Source: Adiantum capillus-veneris (Eukaryota > Streptophyta > Polypodiopsida > Polypodiales > Pteridaceae). From it: a stretch of 64,000 nucleotides of DNA. The notes under the pieces are model-generated. The model did no database searches. It saw nothing but the letters and a program-made list of their open reading frames with translations, and was not told the origin of the DNA. Positions 20,010-33,890 of the stretch are shown piece by piece (the stretch's first letter is position 1; every line of letters begins with the position of its first letter). The DNA is taken from the NCBI GenBank assembly GCA_014529385.2, contig CM043962.1, forward strand, positions 47,427,098-47,491,097, read 5' to 3'. Position numbers and translations under genes: made by a program.

Positions 20010-20944
20010 AACCCTTGTCAATTCCTAATTCATCATGGGAGAGTATATCCATGAATTTATCTTTGGATTATTTAAGTCTATCCATGGGAATATGGGAATA
20101 TCGGACAATAGCAGGTTTAGCAAGCAAGCACACTTTATTCCCGTTAAAAAGACTATTAAGGCACACCAAATGGAAACTCTCTTTATATCACAGATTTTCA
20201 GCTACCATGGATTACCAACATCCATCGTGTCAGATAGAGATCCTAGAATGACCAGTAATTCTTGAAAAGGAGTCTTTAAAAATCTAGGTACAAGATTGAA
20301 TTTCTCTTCGGCCTATCACCCACAAACGGATGGCCAAAGTGAGATAGCCAATCTTACAATTCTCGATCTACTAAAGACTTATGTTACAGAAGTAGATCAA
20401 TGCTCACAATGGAATAAGTACTTACCCCTTGTAGAGTAGGCATACAATAATACTGTCCATACTACTACAGGAAAGGCACCTTTTGAGATCATAGAGGGAA
20501 GACCTAAAATTCCCTTGCTACTTAAAGTACATGTAGGCCCTTGCTGATGAGTATAGTTGTGACCTACAAGAATCTCTCCAAAAGATTAAGGAGGCTATAT
20601 CCATCTCTCAACAAAGTAAAAAGGATGTTGCTGATAAGCACAAAAGCTCCTTAACATTCAGGGAAAATTATTGGGTCTTACTCAAGTTTCCTAAGGCTCA
20701 ATTGAGGCAAACAACGGGCAGAAATCCTACGGGCCATCAAAAGTATTATGTAAAACTAGCAAAAAGATACTATGTTCCTTTTCAAATCTTGAAGCCAATC
20801 AATGAGATGGCTTATCAACTCAAGTTTCCCAACCATTGGCTCATACACAATGATTTTCATGTGAGCCTACTTAAGCCCTACAAAGGAGATCCACCAAGAG
20901 AACCAATTATTGAAGACCCTCCAAAAATTGAAGACCAAGAATAG
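20010..20944 (+). pseudogene. Gypsy-B integrase and C-terminal fragment
   Basis: It starts near FIFGLFKSIHGN and continues RFSKQAHFIPVKKTIKAHQM, ISQIFSYHGLPTSIVSDRDP, then (other frames) YHPQTDGQSEIANLTILDL and YNNTVHTTTGKAPFEIIEG. The tail HDFHVSLLKPY-type segment (20702-20944, NHWLIHNDFHVSLLKPYKGD) ends with a stop after IEDQE. This is the 3' end of a gypsy pol with several stops. It leads through about 640 bp to the LTR at 21582. Confidence 0.85.
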
Positions 20945-21349
20945 GTGCTACAACCCGAAGCTATCCTTCGGCATGAAGACAAGGTACTTACTACAACATG
21001 GTAAGATTATTTGATGGTATCTTATTAAGTTCAAAAATTATCTTATAAAGAAGCTAGATGGATGAAAGGAATACAGCTTAAGGATAGTATGAACCTTTCC
21101 AATACTTACAATGCTACATTAGAGTAAGAAAATGTACATGTTTCTTTTAAATGACCAGTGTTTTTGTCTTATAAGACTAATTCTCTTTTTATCATGCACA
21201 AATTTAAATAGTATGCATGCTTAGAATCATGTTTGTGATGATGAAGTCCTCAAACATCAAGTAGAATTTGGCACTCTACTTTGGGAGAATGAAATGGACT
21301 AAAGAGCATATATGCTTGCGGCGGCAGCTAAGTCTCCCAAGCCCCAAAT

Positions 21350-21537
21350 GGATTATTCATCCATCTTGGAATGATGTGGTAGGGTAAAAAGTGATCCTCT
21401 ACCCTCTAAGAAACATTGACTAATGAATAAGGTTTTATCTCTTGGATTATTCATCCATCTTGGAATGATGTGGTAGGGTAAAAAGGGATCCTCTACCCTG
21501 TAAGAAACATTGACTAATGAATAAGGTTTTATCTCTT
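21350..21537 (+). repeat. 94-bp tandem duplication
   Basis: Two adjacent copies (21350-21443 and 21444-21537) of GGATTATTCATCC ... GGTTTTATCTCTT with about two differences, in the untranslated 3' part of Gypsy-B. Confidence 0.92.
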
Positions 21538-21581
21538 CTACCTCATAGTCGACGACGACTATGATTTCAAGAGAGAGGTAA

Positions 21582-22390
21582 TGTCATAAAATCTAATATC
21601 TAACCAACCCAAATGATTTTCTCATATTAAACTGAGCATTTAATGTGGGAGAATAAACAAGAAAAAGGGTTAAAATATAGACATGTGCTTATGGATCTAT
21701 CTCAACACGGGGCCAAGGTTAAAGGGGTCCAAACATAGATATGGTATGTCAAAGAGAAAGGCTAGCTAATGGAGCTTAAATACCTTAGGGTTAGATTCAT
21801 TAAAGACCTGCAAAGGTTAGTATTAAAAGTCCTTTGACCTTAGGCAAGCTAGGGTTGTGCTTGAGGTGGGAACCCGACCCAAGCTTGAGGTGCTTGTCGT
21901 GCTCGCTGACTAAGGTGCTTGAGGTGATTAATGACTAAGGTGCTGAGGTGATCCATGACTAAGGTGATTGAGGGATTAAGGTGTTTCAAAATGTCAAAGC
22001 ACATCCCTACACAAGGGGGAGTGAGCCCTCATTGTAGGAGCTAGAGAGAGAACACACACACACCCTCACACTAGTGAAGGCTTGCCTAATGAAGCAACAG
22101 GGACACATGTCAAGTTCCTCTCCATGTTGCCCTCATAAGGTGCCTAAAGCCTATTGGTCAGCCTCTCAAGGGGTCCAATGATAATTTAGTTAATTAAATT
22201 AATTGTTTGAGTATTTATCAAGTCCTCTCTCTCAAAGGGGTAAGGATGACACTTGTCCACCAGCAACTACTTATATTGCTAGGTATGAACCAATCATGTG
22301 ATTGGCTAAGGCTTGAAGGGGTCCAATGAGCTTCCACCATGAGCTATAAGAGGGGGTCAATCCAAGCAAGGAGGGGGCTAGCTTGGGGGT

Positions 22391-22441
<51 letters not shown>

Positions 22442-23090
22442 GTGTGAGGTGCAAAGTGCAAGAGCTCCATCTCCTTCTCCAAGCTTGTTGAGAATTTGAG
22501 AGCCTATACCAACACTCTTGGCTATGGAATGCAAATCCAACCAAGAGCCATGCTTCGATGCTTAAGCTTGCCATCTTCTTCATCATTACTATGCTATTAT
22601 GCTATGCTATGCAAGAAGAGTTATGATAAGTGAGGAGCTATCTCTTTCTTGTATGATACTTCTTATTCCTCTTCCCTACCCTCATTCCCCCCGCTAGCTC
22701 TCTCCACCTTTGAAGGTGTTTGAGGCCTTGGGACTGAGGCCAGGGATGGTTAATGCTTTCACAAGTTTATGTTATGCTCGTGATGCATGAAGCTTTCTAT
22801 CATTCATTGCATCACATAGGTCACAAGGAACACAAATATTGTATTGCACCAAGTATTTCTTGATGGGAGGGGGACCGGCTCCACATAAATCCGGTCCTCA
22901 ACTATTGTCATGTTCTTTAATTCTCTCTCTTGCAAAAGTATTGTTCATGCCAAGTTAATTAAGACAAATTCTTATGTTGCTACTGCTAATTAAGTTCACC
23001 TTCTATGTTCTCAAAGTAGTCTCACAAAAATGCTCACTCTAATTCTCTTAATTTCGCTGTTCTCAAAGTTCATAGGCCATTTCCATTACA
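21582..23090 (+). repeat. Gypsy-B 3' LTR
   Basis: 1509 bp, TGTCATAAAATC to TTCCATTACA, preceded by the purine-rich CAAGAGAGAGGTAA (PPT). It is closely similar to the solo LTR at 41990-43583. The flanks differ (GGTAA against TTTAT), as expected for a 3' LTR joined to internal sequence rather than a solo LTR. It contains imperfect GAGGTGCTTGAGGTGATTAA repeats (about 21850-21990) and a CT microsatellite at about 22394-22438. Confidence 0.88.
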
Positions 23091-23094
23091 TTTA

Positions 23095-23232
23095 TCCTCA
23101 AGACTACGGTAGGATCTTGCTTGTCAGCAAGCAAGCATTGAAGCTCCAAATCTTCAATAAACGTTTCTGCATTTTCACCCTCACGACCATGGAACTCAGG
23201 AGAATGTGTTCCCATATCTACCAAAACCTATA
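23095..23232 (-). pseudogene. Gag-like fragment
   Basis: The minus strand gives MGTHSPEFHGREGENAETFI, then EDLELQCLLADKQDPTVVLR. This resembles the start of a gypsy-type Gag capsid domain (a F-x-G-x-x-x-E region and helices). It directly abuts the end of the Gypsy-B LTR and is preceded by an acceptor-like TTTATAG. No continuation is found. Confidence 0.4.
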
Positions 23233-23239
23233 AACCGCA

Positions 23240-24290
23240 GGTAACATGAAGAAGATCCTCAGTGGGCGGGCACCAAAACACTATTGGGTAAACAAGAGAA
23301 AGGGGCACCTCTATAGAAATGTATCCCAATAGCGCTCAAGAGACAAGATCAGCACCACAAACATTAACAAAAGAACTCCCACAACACCACAATACAAAGG
23401 CTAGTGATCCCTTGGGAATTTACAAGCACACACCCACCCAAAAAACCACCACCAAAATTAGGAAGCACTTGCCCTGTATGGATTTATAGCACATGCCAAC
23501 CAATGCACTTGAGGAATAGATCTTCAATCTTCACCAAATAGATCTTTAAAACCACAATTTTGAAGTGTAGACACACCACCAAACAAGAGAGCTTCCAGAA
23601 CCTACCATACACCAAACTACCTATGGCCTGCCATATCATGTACCCTGTGGGAAATAGACTGTATCTCCCAAACCAAAACTCCAAAAGGGATGCCTCCATA
23701 CCTCAAAAATTCTCTGCATTTTTTGCAACAAAAATTTTGAAGACCACAAATCTCAAATCTATGCACCTCTTATTTGAAAAATTGGCACAAACAGTAAGCT
23801 GCCATGGCTCGACTACACATAGGCAAGGCTAATCGAGGGCAAAAAATCGCATGAAGAAGCATGAAGGATGCACAACTAGAAAAAATCTAGAACTTTCTCA
23901 TATTTGATTGAACGTTTTTTAGTGTGTACACTAGTTTTAGTTACAAGTGACACTTAAAAAAACTCGCTTACGGGCATCGAAGGCAACCCGACAGCTGGCG
24001 CTAGACTAGCGACTTGCACTGCATGTACATGTGCTTGCTAAAACAAGCTAAAAAATCCACAAAAAGAAAGCCCACACACCCTCTTGACATGGGCGTCATG
24101 TGCATAAGTAAAACTTTAGAAAAAATGGGATGTTCAAAATGCGCTCAACAACGTCAAGAACCCTGATTCACATCCAAAGCAATCTTTCTCTCCTGCCAAC
24201 CATAACATAGACAATAGCATAGATTAAGATCATTTGATTTCTGAATGCACCTAATTGTGCTTTAATGTTGCTAACCAAATTATCCTTGAC
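23240..24290. other. No gene recognised
   Basis: Moderately A/C-rich sequence. Short open frames on both strands (for example 23484-23699 minus) show no domain. Nothing further can be supported. Confidence 0.35.
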
Positions 24291-24299
24291 AATTAAAAG

Positions 24300-25330
24300 A
24301 AAATTTCAAAATACGTGGCAAGCACTTTTAACAAACCTACTAAGCACTTTTAAAGCACACTCTTTAAGCTCTTTTTGAGCACTTCTAAGCACTTTATAAG
24401 CACTATGAAGCACTTCTAACGTTATAACCACTTGGTCATTCACTTTCTTATAATCACCTAGTAAGCAGTTTGAAACTTTTTTAAAGCACTTCAAAGTACA
24501 TTTTAAGCACCATTGAGCATTGTTAAATCACTTCTAAGCAATTGCTACACTGCTTTCTTACCACTTGCTAGGCACTATCTACTCACCTCATAGCACTTTG
24601 TAGCTATTTCTAAGTACTTTATGAGCACCATTGAGCATTGTGAATCGCTTCTTTTAGCAATTGCTACACTGTTTTCTTACCACTTTGCTAAGCACTTTAT
24701 TATAATCTCATAGCACTTTGAATCTCTTTCTAAGCACTTTCTAAGCACTATTGAGCACTATGAATCACTTTCAAGTAGTTTCTAAGCACTTTGAGCTCTT
24801 TTTAGGAACTTCTAAGCACCATCAAGCACTCTTCTCTGCTAAGACATTTCTAAACTGCTTTATAACCACTTGCTAAAGTAGTTTATAATGACCTTGTAAG
24901 AACTTTGAAGCTCTTTTTATGCATTTCTAAGCACTTTCTAAGCACCATTGAGCATTGTGAAGCATTTCTAAAGAGTTGCTTCATTGTGAAGCACCGTGAA
25001 GGACTTCTAAGTAGTTTCTTCACCTCTTAGCACTTTTGAGTTGTGTCGAAACACTTCTAAGCACTTTCTAAGCTCCATTGAGCAGTATGAAGCACTTCTT
25101 AGTACTTTCTAAGCACCTCGTTAGCAGTATAAAGTTGTCCCAAAGCTAATTTTTAGCACCTCATAAGCACTATGAAGTTGTCTCTAAGCGCTTTCTAGTG
25201 GTCCATGTGCACTTTTCAAGCACTTCCTATGCACTTTATTTAACATTATAACCACTTATGTGTAGCTCAAGTAGTTTCTCAGTAATTCCAGTCGAACAAG
25301 CACTTTTCTTGCACTTTGAGCAACAAGCTC
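24300..25330. repeat. Degenerate AAGCACTT-based repeat array with higher-order units
   Basis: About 1 kb made largely of variants of CTAAGCACTTTGAAGCACTT, TCTAAGCACCATTGAGCATT and TGTGAAGCACTTCTAAGC. A larger unit of about 116-120 bp can be traced: AGCAATTGCTACACTG...TTTCTTACCACTTG occurs at about 24537 and 24655, with diverged versions later (24840 onward). The short unit is 9-12 bp. The minus strand of part of it is open (24306-24494), but only because the repeat avoids stops. Confidence 0.85.
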
Positions 25331-26320
25331 ATCTGCAAGGAGTTTGAACCTTCTTTAAGGCGGGGGCCAAATTAATGTTGGCACCTTCTCTGGATAGCAT
25401 TTTGGTAATCGCTTTGACATCTGTCTCCTTGCAGTCAACCGCTCGTTGATCAAAATTCAGTGAGTTCTTGAGCACCTCCACCTCCTTATTTAGTTTCTCC
25501 AATTAAATGTAGAAGGCACTATAAGCAGAGAACAACCCTTCATTTCTGAGCCACATATCCCTCTTCTCATACAACTCCACTTTCACCCCGGCCAATAGCT
25601 TTTGTAGCTCATCCTTCTTTCCCTTTGCCATGCCCTACTAACTGAATATACACCAGCTTCTCTGCTATCTTGTGTGGTTGCAGCTTGCTTGAAAACATTG
25701 TTAGTATTGATGATAAGATTCCATTACAAATAGATGGTTGTCTGTTGCTAAAGCCATTATAAATGTAGAACTTGTTGATCTTCCTCTCCAGCCCCCCTTT
25801 CTGCATCTTGCAATTGTCAAGGACAGCTCCATCGAACCTTGCCCATTCAATCTGATGTTCCGTCGGATCACTCCATGCTACTTGACACCTCTCATACACG
25901 AATCCCCATGCAAAGTTTGCTAGAAAAATCTCACCATTGGATGGGGCCACTTGATATACCTTCTAGTACAAAATTTACACTCATCAACGAACTCATCCCT
26001 CACATGGTGAAGAAATAACTTTGTGTTTTCTTTTGCAAGCACTTGAAGGCACTCAGCCAATGCTCATTGGGGATATCTTCTTCTGTGAACTCTTTAGGTA
26101 GCCTCCCCTCTAGGCTGAAGCGGTACTCCTCATGTAGTTCCTTGGTTGAGTAGCAAAATCAGGATACGCACGGGTAAAGCACTTCAAGTACCAAAAAAAA
26201 AATCTTGTTGAAATCCTAGCTTTGCATCCCTTGTAACAATGAAAAACACAATCCAAAGTAGTCTCTAAGAGGTACCCTCTAAAGTGGAATAGTGATACCA
26301 CCAATACATACTTTCACCCA
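25330..26320 (-). pseudogene. Unrecognised decayed gene with coiled-coil-like end
   Basis: Several minus-strand segments read like exons: EEYRFSLEGRLPKEFTEEDI with PNEHWLSAFKCLQKKTQ (about 26030-26140); a 113-residue frame at 25609-25950 with GFVYERCQVAWSDPTEHQIE and CKMQKGGLERKINKFYIYNG; and, after a frameshift, KGKKDELQKLLAGVKVELYE, LEKLNKEVEVLKNSLNFDQR and ITKMLSREGANINLAPALKK (25330-25630), which is heptad-like. I do not recognise the family. Stops and frame changes indicate a pseudogene. It borders the AAGCACTT array. Confidence 0.4.
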
Positions 26321-27116
26321 AGGTTAAAAACCCGCAAGAAGAACACTCTATTCTGAGATGAAGTATGAAAATCTAAGGGAGTTAATTGTTGGTCCATTCA
26401 AGAGAATCACCTTGATGCCTCTAGAAGTAGAAAGCAAGCCTCAAGTTAGAAGCTAATTTTCTAGGTGAAGGAATTGACGGGTTTAGCGGTGTTCTTACCA
26501 TTGTGGATAGGGAACTCGACCCAAAAGTGGTCTTGAATATTGCATTAGGGAGATCCCTAGGAGTGTCAAGAAATTGGGTCGGACAACTATTCACCATCAT
26601 CAATATCTACGGCCCATGCACTACCAAAGATAGAGCCAAATTGTGGATGAGTCTTAGAGACACCCCTCTAGAAGGGGAATGGATCCTACCGAGAAACTTT
26701 GATATGGTGGAGAAGAGAGAGGACAAAACTGGCTCCTCAATCTTGCTTGCAAGCTCTATGAAAGTTGGTAGAGTTTGTGTGAGAAATGGGTGACTCCCAC
26801 CAAGGTGATTGGATCCCATCGACAACTGAAATGAAAGTAGCCACTTCACAAAATTTATCAGATGACTTGTCGCTCTTTATGAAATTCAGTAAAGCAAAGG
26901 GGGATGGGATGCACCCCCACTAGTCAAAGAAAAATTTAGTCACCAAAGAACACCTCTTCAAGGGAAGGTCCATTCACGACAATATTCTAGTAGCTATGGT
27001 CGGCATCAAATATACAAACTTCTCAAACCAAGAATATATCCTTCTGCAACTTGACCTTGACAAAGCATATGGCCATATAGCCTAGTCCTTCATTGAAGTT
27101 GTTGGTGCAACTAAAG

Positions 27117-28488
<1,372 letters not shown>

Positions 28489-29437
28489 CTAAAGATCAAT
28501 CAATCAGGGTTGCTCTATGGCCCCACTTCTATTTTCCATTGAGTCTCACCCCATGCCAAGAGAAGAGATTCAAGGCTTGTCCTTACCTAGCAATAAACCG
28601 CTTTTGGCCAAGCTATTCATCAATGACTCTCTACTATTCCTAAAAGCCATCCCCAAAATCTCAGAAAGGCTATGGAGATTGTTTAAATGTTTGCCGCCAT
28701 CTCAGGGTCTAAGTACAATATTGTGAAATCAAGGTTGATCTTGCTATTAGAGAGTGACTCATTCGAATCTTTTGAATGGTCGGTAGAGATCCTATCCAAA
28801 GGAAAGATCTTTCGCCATCTAGGGGCCTTGCTTGGGGTCGACATCACTAACAAGCAAAAGTTCCAGTGGGTCTTGAACAAAGTGCAAAGCAAGATGCATT
28901 AGTAGGAGTATGTACTCCTTCCTTTCCAAGGTAGAACACAGGTGATTAACCCATTTATGATCCCGTACATCTCCTTCACGAGTCCTCTTTTGAAAATTGC
29001 TAAATGCAACTAGAAGGAATTCTTGAAACCGGTGAAAAAATTCGTGTGAAAGAATTGCACCAACGCTTCAGCCCTTGGTGGCATGCCAAATGGGAAATTG
29101 TTGCAAGTCCTAAGGAGTATGGCGGCATTGGGATTTCATCCCTGAAGTGCATGTCGAGGCTCAATGTGCCAAATTTTTGGTTGTTCTAGCCAAACAAGAC
29201 CTCGAGGGGATCACTATGTGTAAATTGTGTATATGGCGTATGTCAAGGTTATTTTTAAAAAATCCTTATCTATGAATTTTTGACAGACAAAATACATCCT
29301 TTTTCTATTCAATCTATAAAAAAATTTCCCTGTTACATTTTATGGTACCCTTTTGTGTGTGAAAATGTGAAAAATAAAATAAAATTTAATAACTCCTTCT
29401 GCTGAACTCACATAATAGTCACATCACTATTAAGTGA

Positions 29438-29442
29438 CCCCC

Positions 29443-29473
<31 letters not shown>

Positions 29474-29484
29474 AAAAAAAAAAA
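29438..29484 (+). repeat. Homopolymer C26-A21 tract
   Basis: 26 consecutive C followed directly by 21 consecutive A. Its length may be partly a sequencing or assembly artefact. Confidence 0.9.
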
Positions 29485-30399
29485 GACCAAACATTGGCCA
29501 TTATAGCAGGGGACATGATTGACAAAGTGAATCTCTCCTCTCAAGGGGGCTTGTGAAGGGAGCTTGGAATTCACGATAAACTATTGTACCTTGGTGGACA
29601 AAACTAAGAATGCGGGGCATCATGGGCAAGCTTGTCCATAAATGTGTCAGAGCTACAAGAACCCTAGAATTGGGGGAGACTGCCATATATTTTTAGAACT
29701 CCATAACACACTGGTCCCCGTGGTTATCAATAGTGGGAAGTGAATTAGTAGATCCATTTTGAGAAATTAATAGGAAGATTAGTAACAATGATTTGAGTCA
29801 TCTAGCTCAATTCTGGGATGGCAAGTACACCACTAGGTGGAAAGATGAAAATAATTGAGGGCTAAGTTGCTCCTCATTGTCGAAACTGAAAGCATTTTAA
29901 TTAAAAGATTCATCAATGATGTGAATCAAGTTCTTATGCTTATTTGTGAGGCTGAGTTTGAGTGGATATCCTGGCATTGGCCTGAGGAAAAAAAATTCTC
30001 TAAACCACAAACCAAGGTTATCTACTTCAACTTGATGTTTAGAAAAGATTGTTTCTCCCCTCTTAACAAATTGTGGCATAAGCAATAGCCATAATCGAGG
30101 TGGGGAATGATACTCAACAACATTTGGGACCATTCCTGGCCCTAGGAGATGAAGATATTCCTATGAAAGGTGCTTTGGGGGACTTTACCGATCGGCAATA
30201 AGATCCTAGCCAGAGGAATTGGATTTGATAGGTGCTCGGCATGGATTTAATAATCATGTGATGGGTGTATGCAAGATCAGGTGTACCCAGTTTTGGTAGT
30301 TTTTGCAGCTTTAGAGTGCAGAAAAGAAAGCTTTTTATGCAGATGTTATTGCATGACACCCTAGCTATACTCATTTCTAAGAGCCAAGAATTGGTGGCC

Positions 30400-31520
30400 G
30401 CATAAAAGGCATAAGTGCTAACACACTAAATAGACTCAATTTACTAACAAAGTAAAGGAAATAGTACTTTTTGTGTGTAAGGAATCTTTGGTTTGACATG
30501 TCACGCCCTGTCTCCTAACATAGATTCTTATATAACTCTCTTATCACTTAGTTAATTTTGAAATAAACTTGCACATGAATCTTACGTATGCTTAAGAGAA
30601 TATTTGGAATTATTGGAGATTTTTTTTCTCATTTCTTTGAATTATTAGTAGTTGTCTTTGTGAAAAATTTTAGCAGTTCTTACATCACTATTTCTACACA
30701 AGATATCGATAGATGCAAGGCTAATTTCTCAAGATCCTATAGTCATTTGATAGATATAGTTATGTGGAATGTGGTGAGACAAAAAAAACCATACTTTAAC
30801 GTTTGAATTTTGATAGATCTTCCTTGGAAAATTTACATAGAATATCAATAAATAAAGTTAAACTCTTCCAAAAATGATAATAAATAAAATAATAATTATT
30901 TTCTCATGAATTGGATATATATTATAGTTTGTGGTACAAGGAGCCCATAGCAAAAATATTGTGTGCATTTAGGCTTCATAAGCTTATCTTTTATCCATTT
31001 TACTTATCTGCAACAATTGTATTATTATTAGGGTACATCTTAGGGTCAAAAAATTATCAAAGATTAAAGAAATGGCATTTTTGAATTCTCCAAGGGTATT
31101 GTATTGCCAGCATATGAGGTGTAGACAAATGTGTTGAACAGCTTGAGTGTCACACTTTCCACCTAACTACCAAAATTGAGTACACCTGATCTTACACACA
31201 CCTTGATCACATGATTATTTTTTTATTACCATGTGTTACTATCATATTCACATAATTACAATTTATGTAATCACAATTAAGACAATGGATGGTGACTTGA
31301 TACCCACCAAAAGCTCATCAGGCTATTATTTTTTCATGTTGGGTCCACTTGGATATGGCAAAAACCTACCAGCGTGTCTGTCAGGATATGGAAAAGACCG
31401 GCGGGACTACCAATTTGGGTGGTTTTTTTAGGTTAATAAGAAGGTCACGTGAACATTTAACATGATCGTGTGTTTTAAAAAGTGCTCACTGAATGTTATT
31501 AACATGTTCACATTTTTGTG
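30400..31520. other. No gene recognised
   Basis: AT-rich sequence with frequent stops in all frames and no repeat boundary that I can define. Confidence 0.4.
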
Positions 31521-31524
31521 ATTA

Positions 31525-31920
31525 TGTTAATGAAATCCCTGGTGTTTGGGATGTAGAGTGGCAAGTGAAGATATACTACACCTGGTCAAAGATTGCCGGA
31601 CTATAAGTGGATTGGAAATCAATGTCTATAAATGGATACAAAAGACTTGGAGGATTATTTCTTGGAAGAACAACATGATAATGGGAGGGAAGTATATGAA
31701 GAACCAAGTTATCCTTACCTACACACAAGTTGTTCGATTTTACTACTTTAAACAATTCTGAAGATCTAGGAACAGATGGGTCTTTTAAAACGACCTCTCG
31801 ACTGCTGACTTCATCGAGATTATCAAGAAAGCAGGGAAATGATGGTTTCTACTGGAAAAAGTAGGACCTTTGGTGAGTGGGTCTAAACGTTACAAGCTAT
31901 CACACTCCATGCTAAGAGAC
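31525..31920 (+). pseudogene. LINE RT-like fragment, copy 1
   Basis: The frame from 31546 reads ILHLVKDCRTISGLEINVYK, the RT palm/thumb region of plant LINEs (SGL-x-IN-x-x-K), then continues in broken frames. The whole block recurs at 35695-36020 with an internal deletion of about 80 bp in the second copy. Confidence 0.6.
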
Positions 31921-31949
31921 ATCAAGAATGATAATGGTTTAAACCAGCT

Positions 31950-32870
31950 CGAGGGTGCTACCCTACAATGTACCTATCTCAACTAACTATCTTATGACAA
32001 CTATCAAAAAGGCCCTTTGTAGTACTATTGATCCTTCAAGGCCCGAGCTGTCCTTGAGGTTTTTTGTGCATTCTTATGCTGAGTTAATTATAACTTCACT
32101 ACTCACAATCATGAGTATGGCCCAAAGAAAAAAAAAAAACCTCCTCTACCTTCGAACTCATAGGTTTCTACAGGGTGAAAGCATGTTAACCTGTCATGCT
32201 TTTTCATGTCCCTGACAATGCTAACTAGCACAATTTTGACATATGCTAACTAGGACAATAACTTGAGCTACATCTCCAAGATCTATGACATATGATATAT
32301 CAATAGAAATCACTTGAAACAAGGAATCCAAATGTACAACCTCCGACAAATTTTGATATTATTTGTAAAAAATTTACCAGACGCCTAACTTTTCGAAGAT
32401 GTGCTAACTTGAAACTGCTAACTAGCACAAAAAGCGCAACATGTTAACATGCTTTCACCCTAAAGCCTTCTATCATATCCAAAGAAGGTAAATCTCAAAT
32501 TTTGTAGGTGGAGTTACGTTGAACCTAGGTCTTTTTCAAGCATTGAATCAAGGACGCCCTATCACTTAGCTTTGGCCGATTAGTTGTAACTCGGGGACAT
32601 CAAGGACATCATTTCAGTGTGACAGGGCATGCGTATCAACTTTTGGCCATGAGGCCATAGGAGAGTGGTGGAGAAAATGTGCAAACCTTTTTTGCAAGTC
32701 TCACCATCCAATGGTCACCATCACTTTAACTTTAGTTGTTTACATTTCAAGTCATTTCAAGAAAAACTCACATCATATAATTTTAATAGGTGATTGTTCA
32801 CATCATGCTTGCTTAATAAAATATCAAGAATATTTATTTGAATTGTTGATATGCAATGTTAAATGCTATT
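31950..32870. other. No gene recognised
   Basis: Short open frames only. GCATGTTAACCTGTCATGC-like words recur at about 32182 and 32446 in opposite sense (aagcatgttaac / gttaacatgctttc), hinting at an inverted-repeat element of about 280 bp. It was not resolved further. Confidence 0.3.
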
Positions 32871-32873
32871 TCA

Positions 32874-33000
<127 letters not shown>

Positions 33001-33357
33001 ACCTTACAAATATGCTAGCAATCATGACCCTTTAAGTTTTTCTTTGTAATAAAGCATTACTATCCTCCAGTATTGGGAAAAGTGTGCCTCAACTTATCCT
33101 TGAGCCAGTTAAAAAACCAAATTAGCTAATTGAAGAAGAAGAAGAAGAAGAGAGTTTTAATGTAGGAAACTATCCCAAGAGACCTTAAAGATCTAGCCGA
33201 CGAGGAGTTGAACTCAAGACCTATTATTCAAGAGGGAGAGAAGGAAAAATTTTGGTTTTATTTTTTAAGAAAGTAAAGTTTAAAATACCGATTATTTTAC
33301 AAAATTTCCTCTTTGAATCTATCCTAAAGGGATTTTTGTATGTTTAGCGAGTGCGCA

Positions 33358-33359
<2 letters not shown>

Positions 33360-33438
<79 letters not shown>
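33360..33438 (+). repeat. Compound microsatellite (CT)n-(AT)n
   Basis: CT units 33361-33391 followed by AT units to 33438. It lies in a segment that recurs at 36040-36345 with a much shorter CT run and no AT run. Confidence 0.95.
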
Positions 33439-33441
<3 letters not shown>

Positions 33442-33566
33442 CTCTCCATTAACATGTCAAATGTATTCTAATAATCAATCATTCTAATAATTACTCAATT
33501 TATTACAGCAAAAAATGTTGCCTTCTCAAGGCCATCGTGAAGTCTTCACCTTGTTTATTATTGGTG

Positions 33567-33890
33567 CTTGACTTTTTGGCTTTCTAAAAGAAGCCTTAGA
33601 GGGGATTTGGGTTAAGCATACTTTCAATGTTTTTAGTGATGATTGAAACTTGTCTTAAATGTTATTTTAGTTATAAAGTAGTAAATGGATCTTTTTATTT
33701 CACCTTCCATTTCACATCTCACATGTCTTGACTTTTTGGCTTTCTAAAAGAAGCCTCAGAGAAGAGTTGAATTAGGCATACTTTCAATGTTTTCACTGAA
33801 TATTGAGACTTACCTTAAATATTATTTCATTTTTAAAATATTAAATGGATCTTTTTATTTCACCTTTCATTTCACATACTCACATGGCTT
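33567..33890 (+). repeat. 160-bp tandem duplication
   Basis: CTTGACTTTTTGGCTTTCTA begins at 33567 and again at 33727. Both units run to TTTCACMTTYCATTTCACAT, with about 20 differences. Confidence 0.88.

Noticed and set aside
24306-24494. 62-residue minus-strand frame KVLRSAQKELKECALKVL-like
   Set aside because: It is a reading of the AAGCACTT array; neighbouring repeat units do not keep the frame.
24300-25330. AAGCACTT array as a CRISPR
   Set aside because: Units are degenerate, without constant repeats and unique spacers, in a eukaryotic context.
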